Source: Butyrivibrio sp. VCD2006 (GTDB lineage: Bacteria; Bacillota; Clostridia; Lachnospirales; Lachnospiraceae). Taken from it: DNA of 64,000 bases. Positions 25,329 to 36,700 of the stretch are shown piece after piece (position 1 is the first letter of the stretch; each line of letters begins with the position of its first letter). Where the stretch lies: NCBI RefSeq assembly GCF_000423925.1, contig NZ_AUIX01000038.1:1-64000 (forward strand), read 5' to 3'. The translations under genes and the position numbers were made by a program. The notes beneath the pieces are model-generated. The model ran no database searches and was not told the DNA's origin. It saw only the letters and a list, made by a program, of their open reading frames with translations.

Positions 25329-27791
25329 TTAGTCTAAGTCTACTGTTACAGTAACCGGTTCAAGTCCTTCACCGCAAACCATAAGGGATGATTTTCCGCT
25401 CTCGTGAGTGCTTCGGATAATCGCCTGCGCATGTCCCCTAAAGGTTACGGTCAGATCGTCTGTATAATCTTCTTCAGTAATGGGATTTCCTGTTCCAAAA
25501 CCTGCCAGATAACCGCATCCTGATACCTCAGCCTTAAGCGCTATTTTGGCATCGTTCACCACAAGACCGTCAGCATCAACAATATCAATATTTATATAAG
25601 CAATTTCGCGTCCGTCTGAATTCATTTTGGACTCTTCAGGTGTCACAATAAGTTTTGCGGGTTTTCCGGAAGTAATGAGCGCTGCTCTGCTTATTTCCAT
25701 GCCGTCCTTATAGCTTATCGCTTCCACTTTTCCCGGTGTATACACTGTGTCGAAACGAACACTGTTTGGAAGCTTGCCGTCCTTAACTACGGCCTTTTTC
25801 CCTATAGACGATCCGTTACATACGATTTCCACTTCGTCAGCCCTTGAGAAAACCACAAGCTGCACACTTTTTCCTTCATATCCTTCATAGTTCCAATTAG
25901 AAACTACGCCCGGGAAGCCCCACATACTCGTCTTCTCAATCTTGCCAAAATGATCAGGATGCAGGCTGTAGATAAATGTTTCATCACTCCCCCAAACCAC
26001 GCTTCTATAGGCTCCCTGCGGAAGCATGCGACCCGTGATGTCGAAGTCAGCGTCATTTGCAAGTCTCCAGGGATAGTATGTGGTGGAAGGCGGCATGATA
26101 AACCATGGTCCCTTGTCTGCAAGGAAATCATCTTTGTCTACATATAGCGCCTTGCCGATACCAGCTTCTCCGATATAGTCCCAAGCTGTCCAGGTAAAAT
26201 CACCGATTACATAAGGTAGTGCTTCCACCATAGGCCAGCGGAATCCAATCTCCTGCGGGAAGTTCTCGGATCCTAAGATGACGCGATTAGGAAACATCTC
26301 GTGATCCTTTTCATAAATATCTTCCATGTAGTTGTAGCCCACTACGTCAAGGCCGTTGGTAAAGGGTTCCGTATATCTCTCCCAAAGGGTGGAATCTGAA
26401 GCTTCTTTGGCATTTTGATTCTGATCAGCATTCTGAGCCATCTTATCATCAAGTCCGCTCCAGAAAGAACAGATTCCATTGCTGATGGGTCTTGATCTGT
26501 CAAGGAAACGTATCTTGTCTGCAAGTCTCGTAGCCAGGGTATATCCATTGTTCAAGCCGCCGCGTTCCGGAATCTCATTTCCGGTTGACCACATGATAAC
26601 GGATGGATGGATGCGGTCTCTCCTCACGAAAGCTGTAAGATCCTTTTCCCACTCTGATACAAAATACTGGCTGTAATCGCCTGCCCTCTTTGACATTCCC
26701 CAGGCATCGAAGGCCTCGTCAAATATATACATACCAAGTCTGTCACAAGCTTCAACAAGAGCTGCAGAGGGTGGATTGTGTGCGGTTCTGATCGCGTTAA
26801 ATCCGACTTCCTTTAGCTTTTTAATTTTTCTTGCCTCAGTCTCATAGATGCTTACTGCGCCGAGAAGCCCATTGTCATGGTGTAAGCATCCGCCTTTAAG
26901 CTTTTCCATCTTACCATTTATGCGAAGTCCATGGATGGCATCAGTAGTGATGGTACGGATTCCAAACAGCGCACACTGCTCATCCTCTGCAATAACCTCA
27001 TCCGGGATGAAATGCGAGCGGAAGGATCCAAGCACCTTCGCCGACGTCTTAACTGTATAAAGATTGGGATTGTCGATACTCCAAAGCCCCGGTTTTTTCA
27101 CAGTAACTACCATTCTGGCGGTCTCACTCTTTCCCGGATTTATCTGTATCACCTGCTTTGAAAAAGCAGCTTCTTCTTTCTCTCCTTCTTTTACAAACGA
27201 GCAGCTAACTTCAACAATTTTATTCTGCAGAGATTTATTCTCGACATCTATCTCTGCCTGTAAAAAAGCGGTATCTTCTGTAATCTCTTTCGTATAAACA
27301 TAGATTCCATCAGGTACAATATGCACCAGAGGCCCGTGAAGCAGCTTTAATTCTCTGAAAAGACCTGAACCTGTGTACCATCTGGAGCTTGGCTGTGTGC
27401 CTGTATTCAGGTTAACAGTGATGCGATTTTCCTCGCCAAAAGTCACGACATCTGTGATATCGATTACGAAGGGAGAATACCCATAATGGTGTTCACCAAC
27501 CTTACATCCGTTAATATCCACAGATGTGTGCATCATCGCCCCGTCAAACTGGAGTTTTACAGACTCATCCATCCATTCCATGGGAATAAAGACGTTCTTT
27601 GAATAGTTACATATATCGCCCCCGAAATACCCGGAATCAAAACCTGCGGGAGCATCTTTACTGACCTTTGTACTGATCATTCCATCGTGTGGCAGATCAA
27701 CGGTGACACCCGGATCAGTCTTTAACATTCCGATTGAATCAAGCACACCTCTTCGAAAAGTCCACTTATCATTAATATTTACCTGCTGCAT
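25329..27791 (-). CDS. Glycoside hydrolase family 2, beta-galactosidase-like
   Basis: An enzyme of about 820 residues. Order: sugar-binding jelly roll, two immunoglobulin-like domains, TIM barrel, and C-terminal Ig-like domains. The acid/base Glu is in WSTGNEIPERGG (about residue 405) and the nucleophile Glu in ILGSENFPQE (about residue 508). Family members act on beta-galactosides or related beta-glycosides; the substrate cannot be fixed. It has no signal peptide, so it acts inside the cell. I start it at 27791 because GGGGAG precedes that ATG; a longer frame to 27863 would overlap the regulator gene. Confidence 0.88.
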   Translation of the reverse strand: MQQVNINDKWTFRRGVLDSIGMLKTDPGVTVDLPHDGMISTKVSKDAPAGFDSGYFGGDICNYSKNVFIPMEWMDESVKLQFDGAMMHTSVDINGCKVGEHHYGYSPFVIDITDVVTFGEENRITVNLNTGTQPSSRWYTGSGLFRELKLLHGPLVHIVPDGIYVYTKEITEDTAFLQAEIDVENKSLQNKIVEVSCSFVKEGEKEEAAFSKQVIQINPGKSETARMVVTVKKPGLWSIDNPNLYTVKTSAKVLGSFRSHFIPDEVIAEDEQCALFGIRTITTDAIHGLRINGKMEKLKGGCLHHDNGLLGAVSIYETEARKIKKLKEVGFNAIRTAHNPPSAALVEACDRLGMYIFDEAFDAWGMSKRAGDYSQYFVSEWEKDLTAFVRRDRIHPSVIMWSTGNEIPERGGLNNGYTLATRLADKIRFLDRSRPISNGICSFWSGLDDKMAQNADQNQNAKEASDSTLWERYTEPFTNGLDVVGYNYMEDIYEKDHEMFPNRVILGSENFPQEIGFRWPMVEALPYVIGDFTWTAWDYIGEAGIGKALYVDKDDFLADKGPWFIMPPSTTYYPWRLANDADFDITGRMLPQGAYRSVVWGSDETFIYSLHPDHFGKIEKTSMWGFPGVVSNWNYEGYEGKSVQLVVFSRADEVEIVCNGSSIGKKAVVKDGKLPNSVRFDTVYTPGKVEAISYKDGMEISRAALITSGKPAKLIVTPEESKMNSDGREIAYINIDIVDADGLVVNDAKIALKAEVSGCGYLAGFGTGNPITEEDYTDDLTVTFRGHAQAIIRSTHESGKSSLMVCGEGLEPVTVTVDLD

Positions 27792-27822
27792 GTGACTTGT
27801 CTCCCCTTTACTAAAATTTCTG

Positions 27823-30138
27823 TCAAATAGCTTCTTTTTTGCGATATTCTGATGTGCTGACACCGGTTACTCTCTTAAATGCACGGCAAAATGAGTTGGT
27901 AGAACCATAACCGACCATCTCACTTATCTTGCTTATTGTCAGGTCAGTCGAATTAAGAAAATCTTTTGCCTTCTCTATGCGAATATTTTCAATATAAGTC
28001 GATAGATTGATTCCCTGCGTCTGTTTAAACAGACTGGACAAGTATGGATGGCTGATATCGAACTGATCTGCCAAGAGGGCAAGCGACAGATTGGGATCAC
28101 CATACCTTGCATCAATGTAGGAAATGATTCCGTTTGCGATCATATCCACATCACGCATATTTTTTTGTCTGTTCATATATCCGCATATTTCCCGGAAAAG
28201 ATTCAGCGTAATCGTAATCTGGCTTAATACAGGCATGTTGACGTTTTTCTCAAGCTGTGCGTAATATGCCGCGTATTCACTCTCTTCCAATTTAATGATT
28301 CCAAGGAGCCTGAACAAAATAATCTGAAGCTCCGTTATCAGGATATGCTGCATGTAAACAGGCAAATCTTTTTCCACAAAGAACTCTCTGACAATACTTT
28401 CCAGGTAGTCATGAAGGCCCTTTTCATCACCGGAAGTAACAAAATGAGTCAGTTTTACCTGCATATCACCTGTAGGATAGTCTATTGAATGATGATTATC
28501 CTTGCTGTACCAGATAATCTCATTTTCGATCTCCTTGGCATCGCTGTAGCAAAGGTACGATACGTTCTTGTATGAATCTACAATCCGGTCTGCTTTTTTC
28601 TCAATACTTCCGCCAAATACAAGCACTTTTCTGGCGATAACATCAGTCATTTCCGATTTAATAAAGTAAACCAGTTCCTCTGCCCTTGCCTGTACCCCCT
28701 TCGGGTCATCATCGGGGATGTTCATGATAAGCGCAATCTGTCCGTCTCCGATATCCGTCAGTAAACTGCCCGGCATTTTTTTTTCTATCAGCTCAGAAAG
28801 CGATGCTGCAAATGTACCCCAAAATCTTTGCTCCGGTTCTTCTGACCAGTCCGTCATCATATGAAGTCTGAAAATCAGGACACAGAACAGCCTGTTTTCC
28901 CATGGCCACTTAAGATAATCGGCTATACCTGCAATTTCTTTGTCATTTTGATATCCGGAATACAAGAGTCTGTTCGTAAATGCGGTTTTTAAATAAGGCT
29001 TTTGCATGCTGATAGCATTGGACAAATCCTCATTGTTCTCAACAAGGTCATTTACTGTATTTACTATGCTGGAAAAAACATTTCCATGAACATCTAAAGA
29101 CTCCGTACTGATAGACATCTTATTCAAAATATCATTGATCGGAACAGCATTTTCTTTTGATATGTAATAGCTTACGACCACATTCGCAAACAGGCCGAGA
29201 ATAATAAACAGTGCCAGTAGATAGATGCAGTTCATCAGTCTCTCATTGATAATGTTATTTGGAATGAAATAGGAATAGCATAGACCTGAAGATTCCGATC
29301 TGTAGGATATCAGCATATACTTCATTCCATTGAGCCTTACCTTTTTCTGGAGCGGAGACTGCTTAAAATCCAAATCTTCAAGGAGCTTTGTCATCTCTCC
29401 CTCAGGGCTGTCATATCCCCTGCAATACAAAATATTTCCATTAAAATCCTGAATCACCTGAATGCTGTTTTCCTCAGGAATTGGCATGGTAGATTCAATA
29501 AGGCTGTCATCTATGAAAATGTATATATAGCCTGACTTTGCAGAACCATATACAGATAGAGGCCTGGTATAGGCAATAAGATTCTTCTTGGGAGTACTGG
29601 CACGGAATTTGTGCATATCATATTCTTCCATCGGAATAAAACCGTCGCACTTTCCGTCTTCAACCAATTCCGCTTTCCACTCATCAAAACCACTCATATC
29701 CTGCTTGCGCATATATAATGAGTAAAACTGCTCATATGTGTATGCTATCGACGGGTTGATTACAACCTCCGAATTGTCAAAGAAAATGAAATAATCATAC
29801 ACAGCCTGGTTCACAAGATGCAGATTCGGAAGAGATGTCTGCAGCTCATGAATTCGGTGCGTATTAGGATAAACCATCACATTTTCCAGATTCTTGAATA
29901 TATTCACTTCGGCATTGGATTCAAGACAGTCTCCAAGATATTCAATTTCGGAGGTTACGACATCAAATCTTGAGGCCGCATGAACCAGATCGGTTTTTCG
30001 CTCGGAAATATCATCAGAATTGATCACAAGTAGAACATAAGAATAATAAATACAGCAGATGATCATTGGGACAAGAATTGCAATGAAATACATGCTGAAA
30101 TAACGTTTGAAAATTCTATCCTCGTTTTTTCCCCACAT
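27823..30138 (-). CDS. Membrane-bound AraC-family sensor-regulator (YesS-like)
   Basis: A 771-residue one-component regulator. A membrane helix lies near residues 14-37, an extracellular sensor domain runs to about 290, and a second helix lies at about 292-318. A cytosolic linker follows. The C-terminal pair of AraC helix-turn-helix motifs lies at about 670-771 (LALLADQFDISHPYLSSLFK and ISEMVGYGSTNSFCRAFKRV). Such proteins sense an external sugar and activate a nearby transporter and glycosidases. It sits between the GH95 pair and the GH2 gene. Confidence 0.88.
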   Translation of the reverse strand: MWGKNEDRIFKRYFSMYFIAILVPMIICCIYYSYVLLVINSDDISERKTDLVHAASRFDVVTSEIEYLGDCLESNAEVNIFKNLENVMVYPNTHRIHELQTSLPNLHLVNQAVYDYFIFFDNSEVVINPSIAYTYEQFYSLYMRKQDMSGFDEWKAELVEDGKCDGFIPMEEYDMHKFRASTPKKNLIAYTRPLSVYGSAKSGYIYIFIDDSLIESTMPIPEENSIQVIQDFNGNILYCRGYDSPEGEMTKLLEDLDFKQSPLQKKVRLNGMKYMLISYRSESSGLCYSYFIPNNIINERLMNCIYLLALFIILGLFANVVVSYYISKENAVPINDILNKMSISTESLDVHGNVFSSIVNTVNDLVENNEDLSNAISMQKPYLKTAFTNRLLYSGYQNDKEIAGIADYLKWPWENRLFCVLIFRLHMMTDWSEEPEQRFWGTFAASLSELIEKKMPGSLLTDIGDGQIALIMNIPDDDPKGVQARAEELVYFIKSEMTDVIARKVLVFGGSIEKKADRIVDSYKNVSYLCYSDAKEIENEIIWYSKDNHHSIDYPTGDMQVKLTHFVTSGDEKGLHDYLESIVREFFVEKDLPVYMQHILITELQIILFRLLGIIKLEESEYAAYYAQLEKNVNMPVLSQITITLNLFREICGYMNRQKNMRDVDMIANGIISYIDARYGDPNLSLALLADQFDISHPYLSSLFKQTQGINLSTYIENIRIEKAKDFLNSTDLTISKISEMVGYGSTNSFCRAFKRVTGVSTSEYRKKEAI

Positions 30139-30262
30139 ATTATTGATGCCTCCCCAATTAACCCTCTTACTAATTATCAGTATGGCAGAATGTCCACCTA
30201 TGATATATATTCAATCATTTTATCACGATATTCATTTTTTAACATGTCATAGATTTCATCTG

Positions 30263-32566
30263 TTATTCCGAGAACAAAATATGCATTTTTCCGGCTTCCA
30301 GCACCACCTCTTTTGAAGTATTTCCATAACGCATGATACGTTTCATTGGATTCGTTGCATCAAGCTGACAGTAGCAAAGATGACCATCCTTCCATTCCAT
30401 GGAAACAGTGCCTCCTCCGACAACCCGCAACCCTTCCACTCTGCCATCCTTCCACGCCGTTGGAAGCGCGGGAAGCAAACAGATAGTATCCTCATCAGAT
30501 TGCAATAGCATTTCCGCAATACCGGATACTACCCCGAAATTACCGTCAATCTGAAATGGCGGATGCTTATCAAAAAGATTGGTATAGGTGGAAATATCAA
30601 GCATCTGTTCTATGTTGTGGTAGGCTTCGTCTCCATCGTGCAGCCTTGCATAGAAATTTATAATCCAGGCTCTGCTCCAGCCTGTATGTCCACCACCTGA
30701 GCGTAATCTCGCCTCCAGTGTCTTCCTGGCAGCCCCCGCAAGAAGTGGTGTTTTATCAAAGGAAATCTGTCGTGATGGAAATAACCCATACAAATGAGAC
30801 ATATGCCTGTGCCCGGGTTCACATTCCTCGTATTCCTCCAGCCACTCCATGATCCGCCCATCGCTTCCTACCCTTGTAGGTGCAAGCCTGTCGCAAGCTT
30901 CTTTGATTTCTCCAAGTAAATCTTGCAGACTTTTCGAATACTCCATCTCAGATAGCTGTTTTGAAAAGTCGGTTTCTTTTAAAATCTCTCCTGCCCTTAT
31001 GCACTGTGAAAACAGATCCCTTAGAATCTGGTTGTCCATTGTAACGCCGTAGCTTACAGCACCTTTATGCCCGTTTGGGAGGCGGTAAGAATTTTCAGGT
31101 GAAACAGTGGGACATACCACAAGAAATCCGTCTTTTTCCACCATAAAATCCAAAAAGAACAGTGCAGCTTCCAGCATGACAGGGAATACCTTTTTCAAAA
31201 ACTCCTTATCACATGTGTATTCATAATGCGCCCAATAATGCGTACACATCCAGGCGGCACCCATAACCCAATAGGAGGCAGTAATACAGATATCCTGCGG
31301 GTTGGTATCTCCAAAAGCATCCGTGTTGTGATGCATCACCCAGCCTCTGCAGCCGTACATCTTTCTTGCGGTCTGCCTGCCATTTTTGACAAGAGTGCCG
31401 ATAAAATCAAGGAGTGTCTCATGACATTCTGATAATCCGCATGTCTCTGCCGGCCAGTAATTCATTTCGGCATTGATATTCACCGTGTATTTAGAATCCC
31501 AGGGCGGTAGATACTCTTTATTCCAGATTCCCTGCAGGTTCGCCGGAAGACCACCCTTTCTGCTGCATGAGATCAAAAGAAACCTTCCGTAATCGAATAA
31601 AAGCTTTGAAAGACCGATATCCTTTTTCGCTGCCTTTAACCTCTCATTTGTAGGAAGCTTATCAAACGCCTCTGATCCAAGCTGCAGGGATACCTTCCCA
31701 TATAGAGAATGATAATCCTCACAGTGCCTTTTCTTTATTTCTTCATAATCATCCATTATTGCTTTTTGAAGAATGGTAGCGGCTTCTTCAGATAGCTTAT
31801 CGTAGATCAAAGCTCCCGTGCCATGAGTAGTTACTCCGCTCTTTATGTCATAAAAATCCGTACAGGTCGTAAGATACAGTATGGCCTCATCTGCTCCTTC
31901 AATGCAGATATGTTCTCCTGTCACGGATATACTGCCACCTTTTGAAATCGCTTTTAGAACAGTTACAAAGTGCGTAGCACCCTCACCTAAATTTCCATAC
32001 AAAGAAATAGTATTCTCGGAGAGCTTTTTAACTCCATCCAAAAAACGATCTCTCTCAAGCCTTGCACATAAGCTGATCATTCCCTTTTTATCGGAGGATA
32101 ATCTGATAACCATGCAGTCTTCCGGTTTTGAAACAAAGACTTCCCGTGAATATAGGACATCTCCCTGAGTAAATGAAACACGGCATATAGCATTATCAAG
32201 ATCCAGCTCCCGCATATAATCCTTACATTCAAGTTCCTTATCCAGATCCGATATGATGTACAGATCGCCCAGTGTCTGGTAGGTTCGCTGAGTATTGGGG
32301 CAGCCGGAAAACGCTGTTGTCATCAGCTTCTCTGCCTTTTCAAGTTCTCCTTCAAATATCAGCTCTCTTACTTTGTCAAGATTTTTAAGTGCATCCGGAT
32401 TAGTACGATCGATCGGCTTGCCGTACCAGATGCTTTCTTCATTTAACTGTATCCGTTCATAGTCGGTTCTGCCAAAAACCATGCCTCCGAGACGTCCGTT
32501 CCCCACAGGAAGCGCCTCTTCCCAATTAAATATCCAGGCCGGCTGTTTATACCATAATCTGCTCAT
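30263..32566 (-). CDS. Glycoside hydrolase family 95, alpha-L-fucosidase-like (first)
   Basis: A 767-residue GH95 enzyme, inverting alpha-1,2-L-fucosidase or alpha-L-galactosidase type. The N-terminal sandwich opens EALPVGNGRLGGMVFG. The catalytic (alpha/alpha)6 barrel carries NINAEMNYWPAET (about 367, catalytic Asn pair), PTVSPENS (about 489, acid Glu) and QIDGNFG (about 674, Asp). All expected catalytic positions are present. No signal peptide, so it acts on imported oligosaccharides. It lies 15 bases after the second GH95 gene; the two are clearly divergent and may have different linkage or sugar preference. Confidence 0.88.
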   Translation of the reverse strand: MSRLWYKQPAWIFNWEEALPVGNGRLGGMVFGRTDYERIQLNEESIWYGKPIDRTNPDALKNLDKVRELIFEGELEKAEKLMTTAFSGCPNTQRTYQTLGDLYIISDLDKELECKDYMRELDLDNAICRVSFTQGDVLYSREVFVSKPEDCMVIRLSSDKKGMISLCARLERDRFLDGVKKLSENTISLYGNLGEGATHFVTVLKAISKGGSISVTGEHICIEGADEAILYLTTCTDFYDIKSGVTTHGTGALIYDKLSEEAATILQKAIMDDYEEIKKRHCEDYHSLYGKVSLQLGSEAFDKLPTNERLKAAKKDIGLSKLLFDYGRFLLISCSRKGGLPANLQGIWNKEYLPPWDSKYTVNINAEMNYWPAETCGLSECHETLLDFIGTLVKNGRQTARKMYGCRGWVMHHNTDAFGDTNPQDICITASYWVMGAAWMCTHYWAHYEYTCDKEFLKKVFPVMLEAALFFLDFMVEKDGFLVVCPTVSPENSYRLPNGHKGAVSYGVTMDNQILRDLFSQCIRAGEILKETDFSKQLSEMEYSKSLQDLLGEIKEACDRLAPTRVGSDGRIMEWLEEYEECEPGHRHMSHLYGLFPSRQISFDKTPLLAGAARKTLEARLRSGGGHTGWSRAWIINFYARLHDGDEAYHNIEQMLDISTYTNLFDKHPPFQIDGNFGVVSGIAEMLLQSDEDTICLLPALPTAWKDGRVEGLRVVGGGTVSMEWKDGHLCYCQLDATNPMKRIMRYGNTSKEVVLEAGKMHILFSE

Positions 32567-32580
32567 AGATTTTTATCCTT

Positions 32581-34935
32581 TTATTCCGGTTTGATTTCAT
32601 ATTCTTCGTTCGCAAGCCCCATGAATGAAAATCCTGTTTCTGTTTTGTTTTTATCAACGGACTTTCCTTTACAGGTAACAACGTATTCCTGCCCAATTAC
32701 GGAGATTACGCCGTTTGTCTTCGGTCTTACAACTGCACGTGTTAGCTTTCCGTTTTCCCAATACAAATCAATCTCATGTCCACCTCTTGCAAGAAGTCCC
32801 TTGCAGCTGCCATTTTCCCAGGAGGTCGGAAGTGCCGGTAGAAAATCAAGACCCAAATGGCTTTGCAGAAGGCATTCCGCAATTCCTGCCGCGGCTCCGA
32901 GATTCCCATCTATCTGAAAAACAAATCCTGCGTTCAATAAACTACGGGAAGCAGAATTCTTAAGCATACGTGCGATTTCTTCATCCGCATTCCTACCATT
33001 TTTAAATCTCGCATCCAGGCAAATATACCAGGCAAGCGGCCATGCATTTTCTCCGGCTCCGTGGGCCTTACGGCGTTTTAGCGAAACCTCGGCTGCCTTC
33101 ATGAGCTCCTGCGTATCTCGCCAATTTATGGAGCATCCGGGATAAACCGCATATAGATGGGAGACGTGCCCCATGCCGGGACACTGCTCGGAAAAATCTT
33201 CATGCCACTCCATCAGCTGTCCCTTCGAGCCAATTCTATCCTTTGGAAGCTTTTCTATCATGGATTTCAGCGTTTCTCCATACTCTAAATCCATATCAAG
33301 AAGCTTTTGTATCTCAAGTAATGCCCCGAAGAATTCACGAAGAATCTGATTGTCCATCGCAGGACTGAAACAAAGCGGCGTATCAGAGCTATCCGGAAGA
33401 TAATATCGGTTCTCCGGTGAAACCGATGGACAGGTAAGGAGCTGCCCATCCACCTCAATCAAAAAGTCCTGATAAAACAGAGCCATATCCTTCAGTATCG
33501 GATACATGCGCTCCAATATGCTCGTTTCTCCGGTGTAAAGATACTGTTCCCACACATGCATTCCAAGCCATGCTCCTCCTGTTACCCATGGAGTGGACGC
33601 CATATAGATGTCCTGTGGTGCGCAGTCACCGTAATAATCTGTATTGTGATGGCATACCATGCCTCTCATGCCATACATTACCTCTGCTGTCTTTTTTCCC
33701 GGTTCATGCATAGTCTCAAGGAGGTCAAACAATGGCTCCTGGAGATCCGTAAGATTTCCGATTAAGGCAAGCCAATAATTCATCTGAAGATTTATATTGA
33801 TGGTATATTTGCTGTCCCACATTGGCATAAACTCAGCGTTCCAGATTCCCTGAAGATTAAGTGGCGCGCTGCCGGGCCTACTTCCTGAAACTATAAGGTA
33901 GCGGCCAAACTGAAAATACAGCGCTGCCAGATCAGGATCCTTTGCTCCCTCGCGGAAGGCATTTAGTCTTTGCTCTATACTTCCCTCAGCGGGTTCCCCA
34001 AGATCAAGCTGACATCTCTCCATAAGTGAAGAAAAGTCCTTGATATGCTCTTCTTTAAGGGTTTGATATCCCTTTTTCTGCGCCTCATCCAGAACCCTAA
34101 GCACTTCTTCTTTTGGATTCTCGAACCGATTCGATGTAGCGCATGTCAAATATATAGTCACATCACTGCTATCTGAAGCCGTCAGCTGGGATATAGGATT
34201 GATAAGTTCTCCGTCACATTCTACGCGAAATGCCGCCGCAAACTGTACGCCGGAGTCATTTCCTGCCATCAGATAGGTGTTTTTATCTACTGTTCTTGAA
34301 AAATCCACTTTTGTTCCCGGCCATCCGCCGCCTCTTGCTTTCATTCCGGGACGGCGATCATCCTCTATGAAGGTATCGGATACCGTGACTCGGTCCAGCT
34401 TTAGTTCCAAGCGAATTGCTTTTGAGGTATCTGCAGTAAGCCTGATGCATAAAATCTGTGCCGGATTACTGATGAACATCTCCCTGTGATAGGAAATCCC
34501 GTCCATCTTGTGATCCACCCTTAGGATACCTGTCATCAGATCCAGATCCATTTCATATTTTTCGCACTCCTTAGAGTCCTCTCTTCCGCCCATGGCAAAT
34601 GGCATTTTCTGATTTAATGCCATGTTCAGTTGTCCAACAAAGGAATATGGGCGCTGTGAGTACGGAACACCGGCCATGTACTGTGCGATAAGAACCTCCG
34701 CCTCATGCATTTTTCCATCAAATATCAGTTTTCGTATCTCCGGAAGTTTCTCCCGATATGCCGGATTATTGCGGTCCATCGAAAGACCATTCCAAAGAGA
34801 GTCGTCGTTTAACGTTATACGCTCCATGTCTGTCTCGCCATAGACCATGGCACCAAGTCTTCCGTTTCCAAGTGGCAGCGCATCTCCCCATCTGGATGCA
34901 GGGCTGTAATAAAGTAGATGATTTTTCTGCGTCAT
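32581..34935 (-). CDS. Glycoside hydrolase family 95, alpha-L-fucosidase-like (second)
   Basis: A GH95 enzyme of about 784 residues from the start at 34935, which follows GAAGGGGG; a longer frame to 34974 overlaps the upstream gene. The entry motif is [16 protein letters not shown]. Catalytic motifs are NINLQMNYW (about 380), [12 protein letters not shown] (about 505) and QIDGNLG (about 673). The residues after NYW differ from the first enzyme (LAL instead of PAE), which may signal a different substrate. No signal peptide. Second gene of the run that begins with the CcdA-like protein. Confidence 0.85.
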   Translation of the reverse strand: MTQKNHLLYYSPASRWGDALPLGNGRLGAMVYGETDMERITLNDDSLWNGLSMDRNNPAYREKLPEIRKLIFDGKMHEAEVLIAQYMAGVPYSQRPYSFVGQLNMALNQKMPFAMGGREDSKECEKYEMDLDLMTGILRVDHKMDGISYHREMFISNPAQILCIRLTADTSKAIRLELKLDRVTVSDTFIEDDRRPGMKARGGGWPGTKVDFSRTVDKNTYLMAGNDSGVQFAAAFRVECDGELINPISQLTASDSSDVTIYLTCATSNRFENPKEEVLRVLDEAQKKGYQTLKEEHIKDFSSLMERCQLDLGEPAEGSIEQRLNAFREGAKDPDLAALYFQFGRYLIVSGSRPGSAPLNLQGIWNAEFMPMWDSKYTININLQMNYWLALIGNLTDLQEPLFDLLETMHEPGKKTAEVMYGMRGMVCHHNTDYYGDCAPQDIYMASTPWVTGGAWLGMHVWEQYLYTGETSILERMYPILKDMALFYQDFLIEVDGQLLTCPSVSPENRYYLPDSSDTPLCFSPAMDNQILREFFGALLEIQKLLDMDLEYGETLKSMIEKLPKDRIGSKGQLMEWHEDFSEQCPGMGHVSHLYAVYPGCSINWRDTQELMKAAEVSLKRRKAHGAGENAWPLAWYICLDARFKNGRNADEEIARMLKNSASRSLLNAGFVFQIDGNLGAAAGIAECLLQSHLGLDFLPALPTSWENGSCKGLLARGGHEIDLYWENGKLTRAVVRPKTNGVISVIGQEYVVTCKGKSVDKNKTETGFSFMGLANEEYEIKPE

Positions 34936-34970
34936 AATTATTCCCCCTTCAACATTCCTTTTTTCATATA

Positions 34971-36551
34971 TCAAAAGAATAATGTGATGAATAAAGCGAA
35001 GAAAAAGATACTATATATCAGCTTGATGGCAGGAAGTGCCTTTACCGACAGATGAGATGCCGACATGACAGTTTTCCCTCTGGATACCAATAAAACGAGC
35101 AATATCATCGGTATACACATCGCTGCCAGATAAAGTGTCAGATTTAGGGTAAGCTCTGGTCCTATACCTGGATTATGTCTTGCCATATACAAAAGCTCTG
35201 CCAGGTAGATCTGTCCTGTACAAAGAAATTCTCCTGCGGAAATCACGATTCCCAAAAGAAACAGTACAGGATACCAGAGTCTTACGGGGATATTGGTGAG
35301 TTTACCTATCATTTCATGATTCCATCTGCGAAGGCGTTCCGGAAGCTGCAATCTTACTTTTCCGTAATCCTTCTTTACAACATGAATGAAATCAATGAGG
35401 TAAAAGGTTCCAAAAGCAAACGCCAGCAATGCAAAAGCAATTTTTAACACTCTTTGCACCGCTCCAAAGGTAGTACTCTCAATCGCGCCAATAAATGTTT
35501 CTATCATAAATCCAAGTAGCAGATACGTCAGGAATTTTCCTAATATAAAAATGAAGCTCCCACCAAAGAAATTGCAGTCTGACACAAGTAAGACAGACAA
35601 GACCATAAGGAGCATGGAAATTCCGCAGGGATTAAGACCATTGATTAATCCCGTTAGAATAAGCTGAAGTTTTGATATCGAATGATTTTCTTTTTTCGTT
35701 GAGAGACCTTGTACCTTCTTATCCCACGGTCCCCTTGCCTCTACATTTTCAATTGCTTCTTCCGCGCCATTTATTATTGCCTCATCTCCTGGAAGGTAAT
35801 CTGCTTTGGTAAATAGAATCGGAACCTTCTGTTTTGCTTCCGGCACGCCATAAAGTCTGACGAGACTTTGATACAGGGTGATATTTCCATCATCTAAAAT
35901 ATTGTAAACATACAATTTGGATCGATCCGTCAGGATTTCTTCCAGAAAAGTCTGCGCATCATGACAGCTGTCACATGCACTAGTCACAAACAAAACCAGC
36001 GCCGTATCATCTTTTCCGACATCAAGGACAGCACGATAGAATTCAGAATCTGCCGCCTGATCATTACTGCTACTTGCGGAATCATCCGCATGATTACCTG
36101 GAACAAGGCTCTTTCCCTCGTTTTTTGCCCCATTCTCAAAATGGCTGACCAGAGCCCTGCCAATCTCCTGATAGGTTCCCTGATATACCACTCCATCAAC
36201 GATGGCCGCCGGCAGATCCATCATTGTAATATCAAGCTGATACTTGTCCACCGTATCCGAGAAATGCGTTGCTCCACTTTCTTTATAGACATTATTCACG
36301 GTGATTTTATTGCTTTCATACCCTGCAAGCGTCAGCTGGTTTGATATTTCCCGACGAAACTTATCTTCTTCATGGCAGCTCTCGCAAGGGGCAATAACAT
36401 ATAACTCTATAGTCGTATTTGCCGCGCGCTCTTTTGCAGAGAGCCTTGTTGTCTTCATCACTTTATTGGATATGCCGCCTATCACTGTAAGCCCAACAAC
36501 AATAAGTGCTATGACAAGGAAAACCTTTATCTGCCCTTTTTTCATACTCAT
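34971..36551 (-). CDS. CcdA/DsbD-like membrane protein with two CxxC thioredoxin-like domains
   Basis: A protein of about 526 residues. An N-terminal anchor helix (about 8-26) is followed by a thioredoxin-like domain with CESC near residue 55. A Ser/Asp-rich linker and a second thioredoxin-like domain with CDSC near residue 190 come next. A C-terminal six-helix unit has the CcdA-type motifs NPCG and CTGQ. It should carry electrons across the membrane to disulfides outside. The start at 36551 is chosen because GAGG precedes it. It heads the glycosidase run and its stop lies 35 bases before the GH95 start. Confidence 0.78.
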   Translation of the reverse strand: MSMKKGQIKVFLVIALIVVGLTVIGGISNKVMKTTRLSAKERAANTTIELYVIAPCESCHEEDKFRREISNQLTLAGYESNKITVNNVYKESGATHFSDTVDKYQLDITMMDLPAAIVDGVVYQGTYQEIGRALVSHFENGAKNEGKSLVPGNHADDSASSSNDQAADSEFYRAVLDVGKDDTALVLFVTSACDSCHDAQTFLEEILTDRSKLYVYNILDDGNITLYQSLVRLYGVPEAKQKVPILFTKADYLPGDEAIINGAEEAIENVEARGPWDKKVQGLSTKKENHSISKLQLILTGLINGLNPCGISMLLMVLSVLLVSDCNFFGGSFIFILGKFLTYLLLGFMIETFIGAIESTTFGAVQRVLKIAFALLAFAFGTFYLIDFIHVVKKDYGKVRLQLPERLRRWNHEMIGKLTNIPVRLWYPVLFLLGIVISAGEFLCTGQIYLAELLYMARHNPGIGPELTLNLTLYLAAMCIPMILLVLLVSRGKTVMSASHLSVKALPAIKLIYSIFFFALFITLFF

Positions 36552-36663
36552 ATCTATCCTCACCACTCATACTTCTTCTGTCCTTTTCAATTTCACATAT
36601 CCAAATAAAGAAGTAAATCACCACTTGCTTTTTTATAATTATTCATTTCTTAAGATGGCCGAA

Positions 36664-36700
36664 TAAAACAGGTCTTCTCCTGCACGGAAACAGACCTGTA
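36664..36700 (-). terminator. Terminator hairpin upstream of the glycan locus
   Basis: ACAGGTCT (36668-36675) and AGACCTGT (36692-36699) pair; on the minus strand TTTT follows. It probably ends the transcript of the 36896-37174 gene. It resembles the hairpin at 41626-41666. The rest of 36567-36895 shows no gene. Confidence 0.6.

Noticed and set aside
25355-25375. tRNA-like sequence GGTTCAAGTCC
   Set aside because: It lies inside the GH2 coding sequence with no cloverleaf around it.
27792-27863. Longer start for the GH2 gene
   Set aside because: It would overlap the AraC gene, and the GGGGAG ribosome binding site points to the ATG at 27791.
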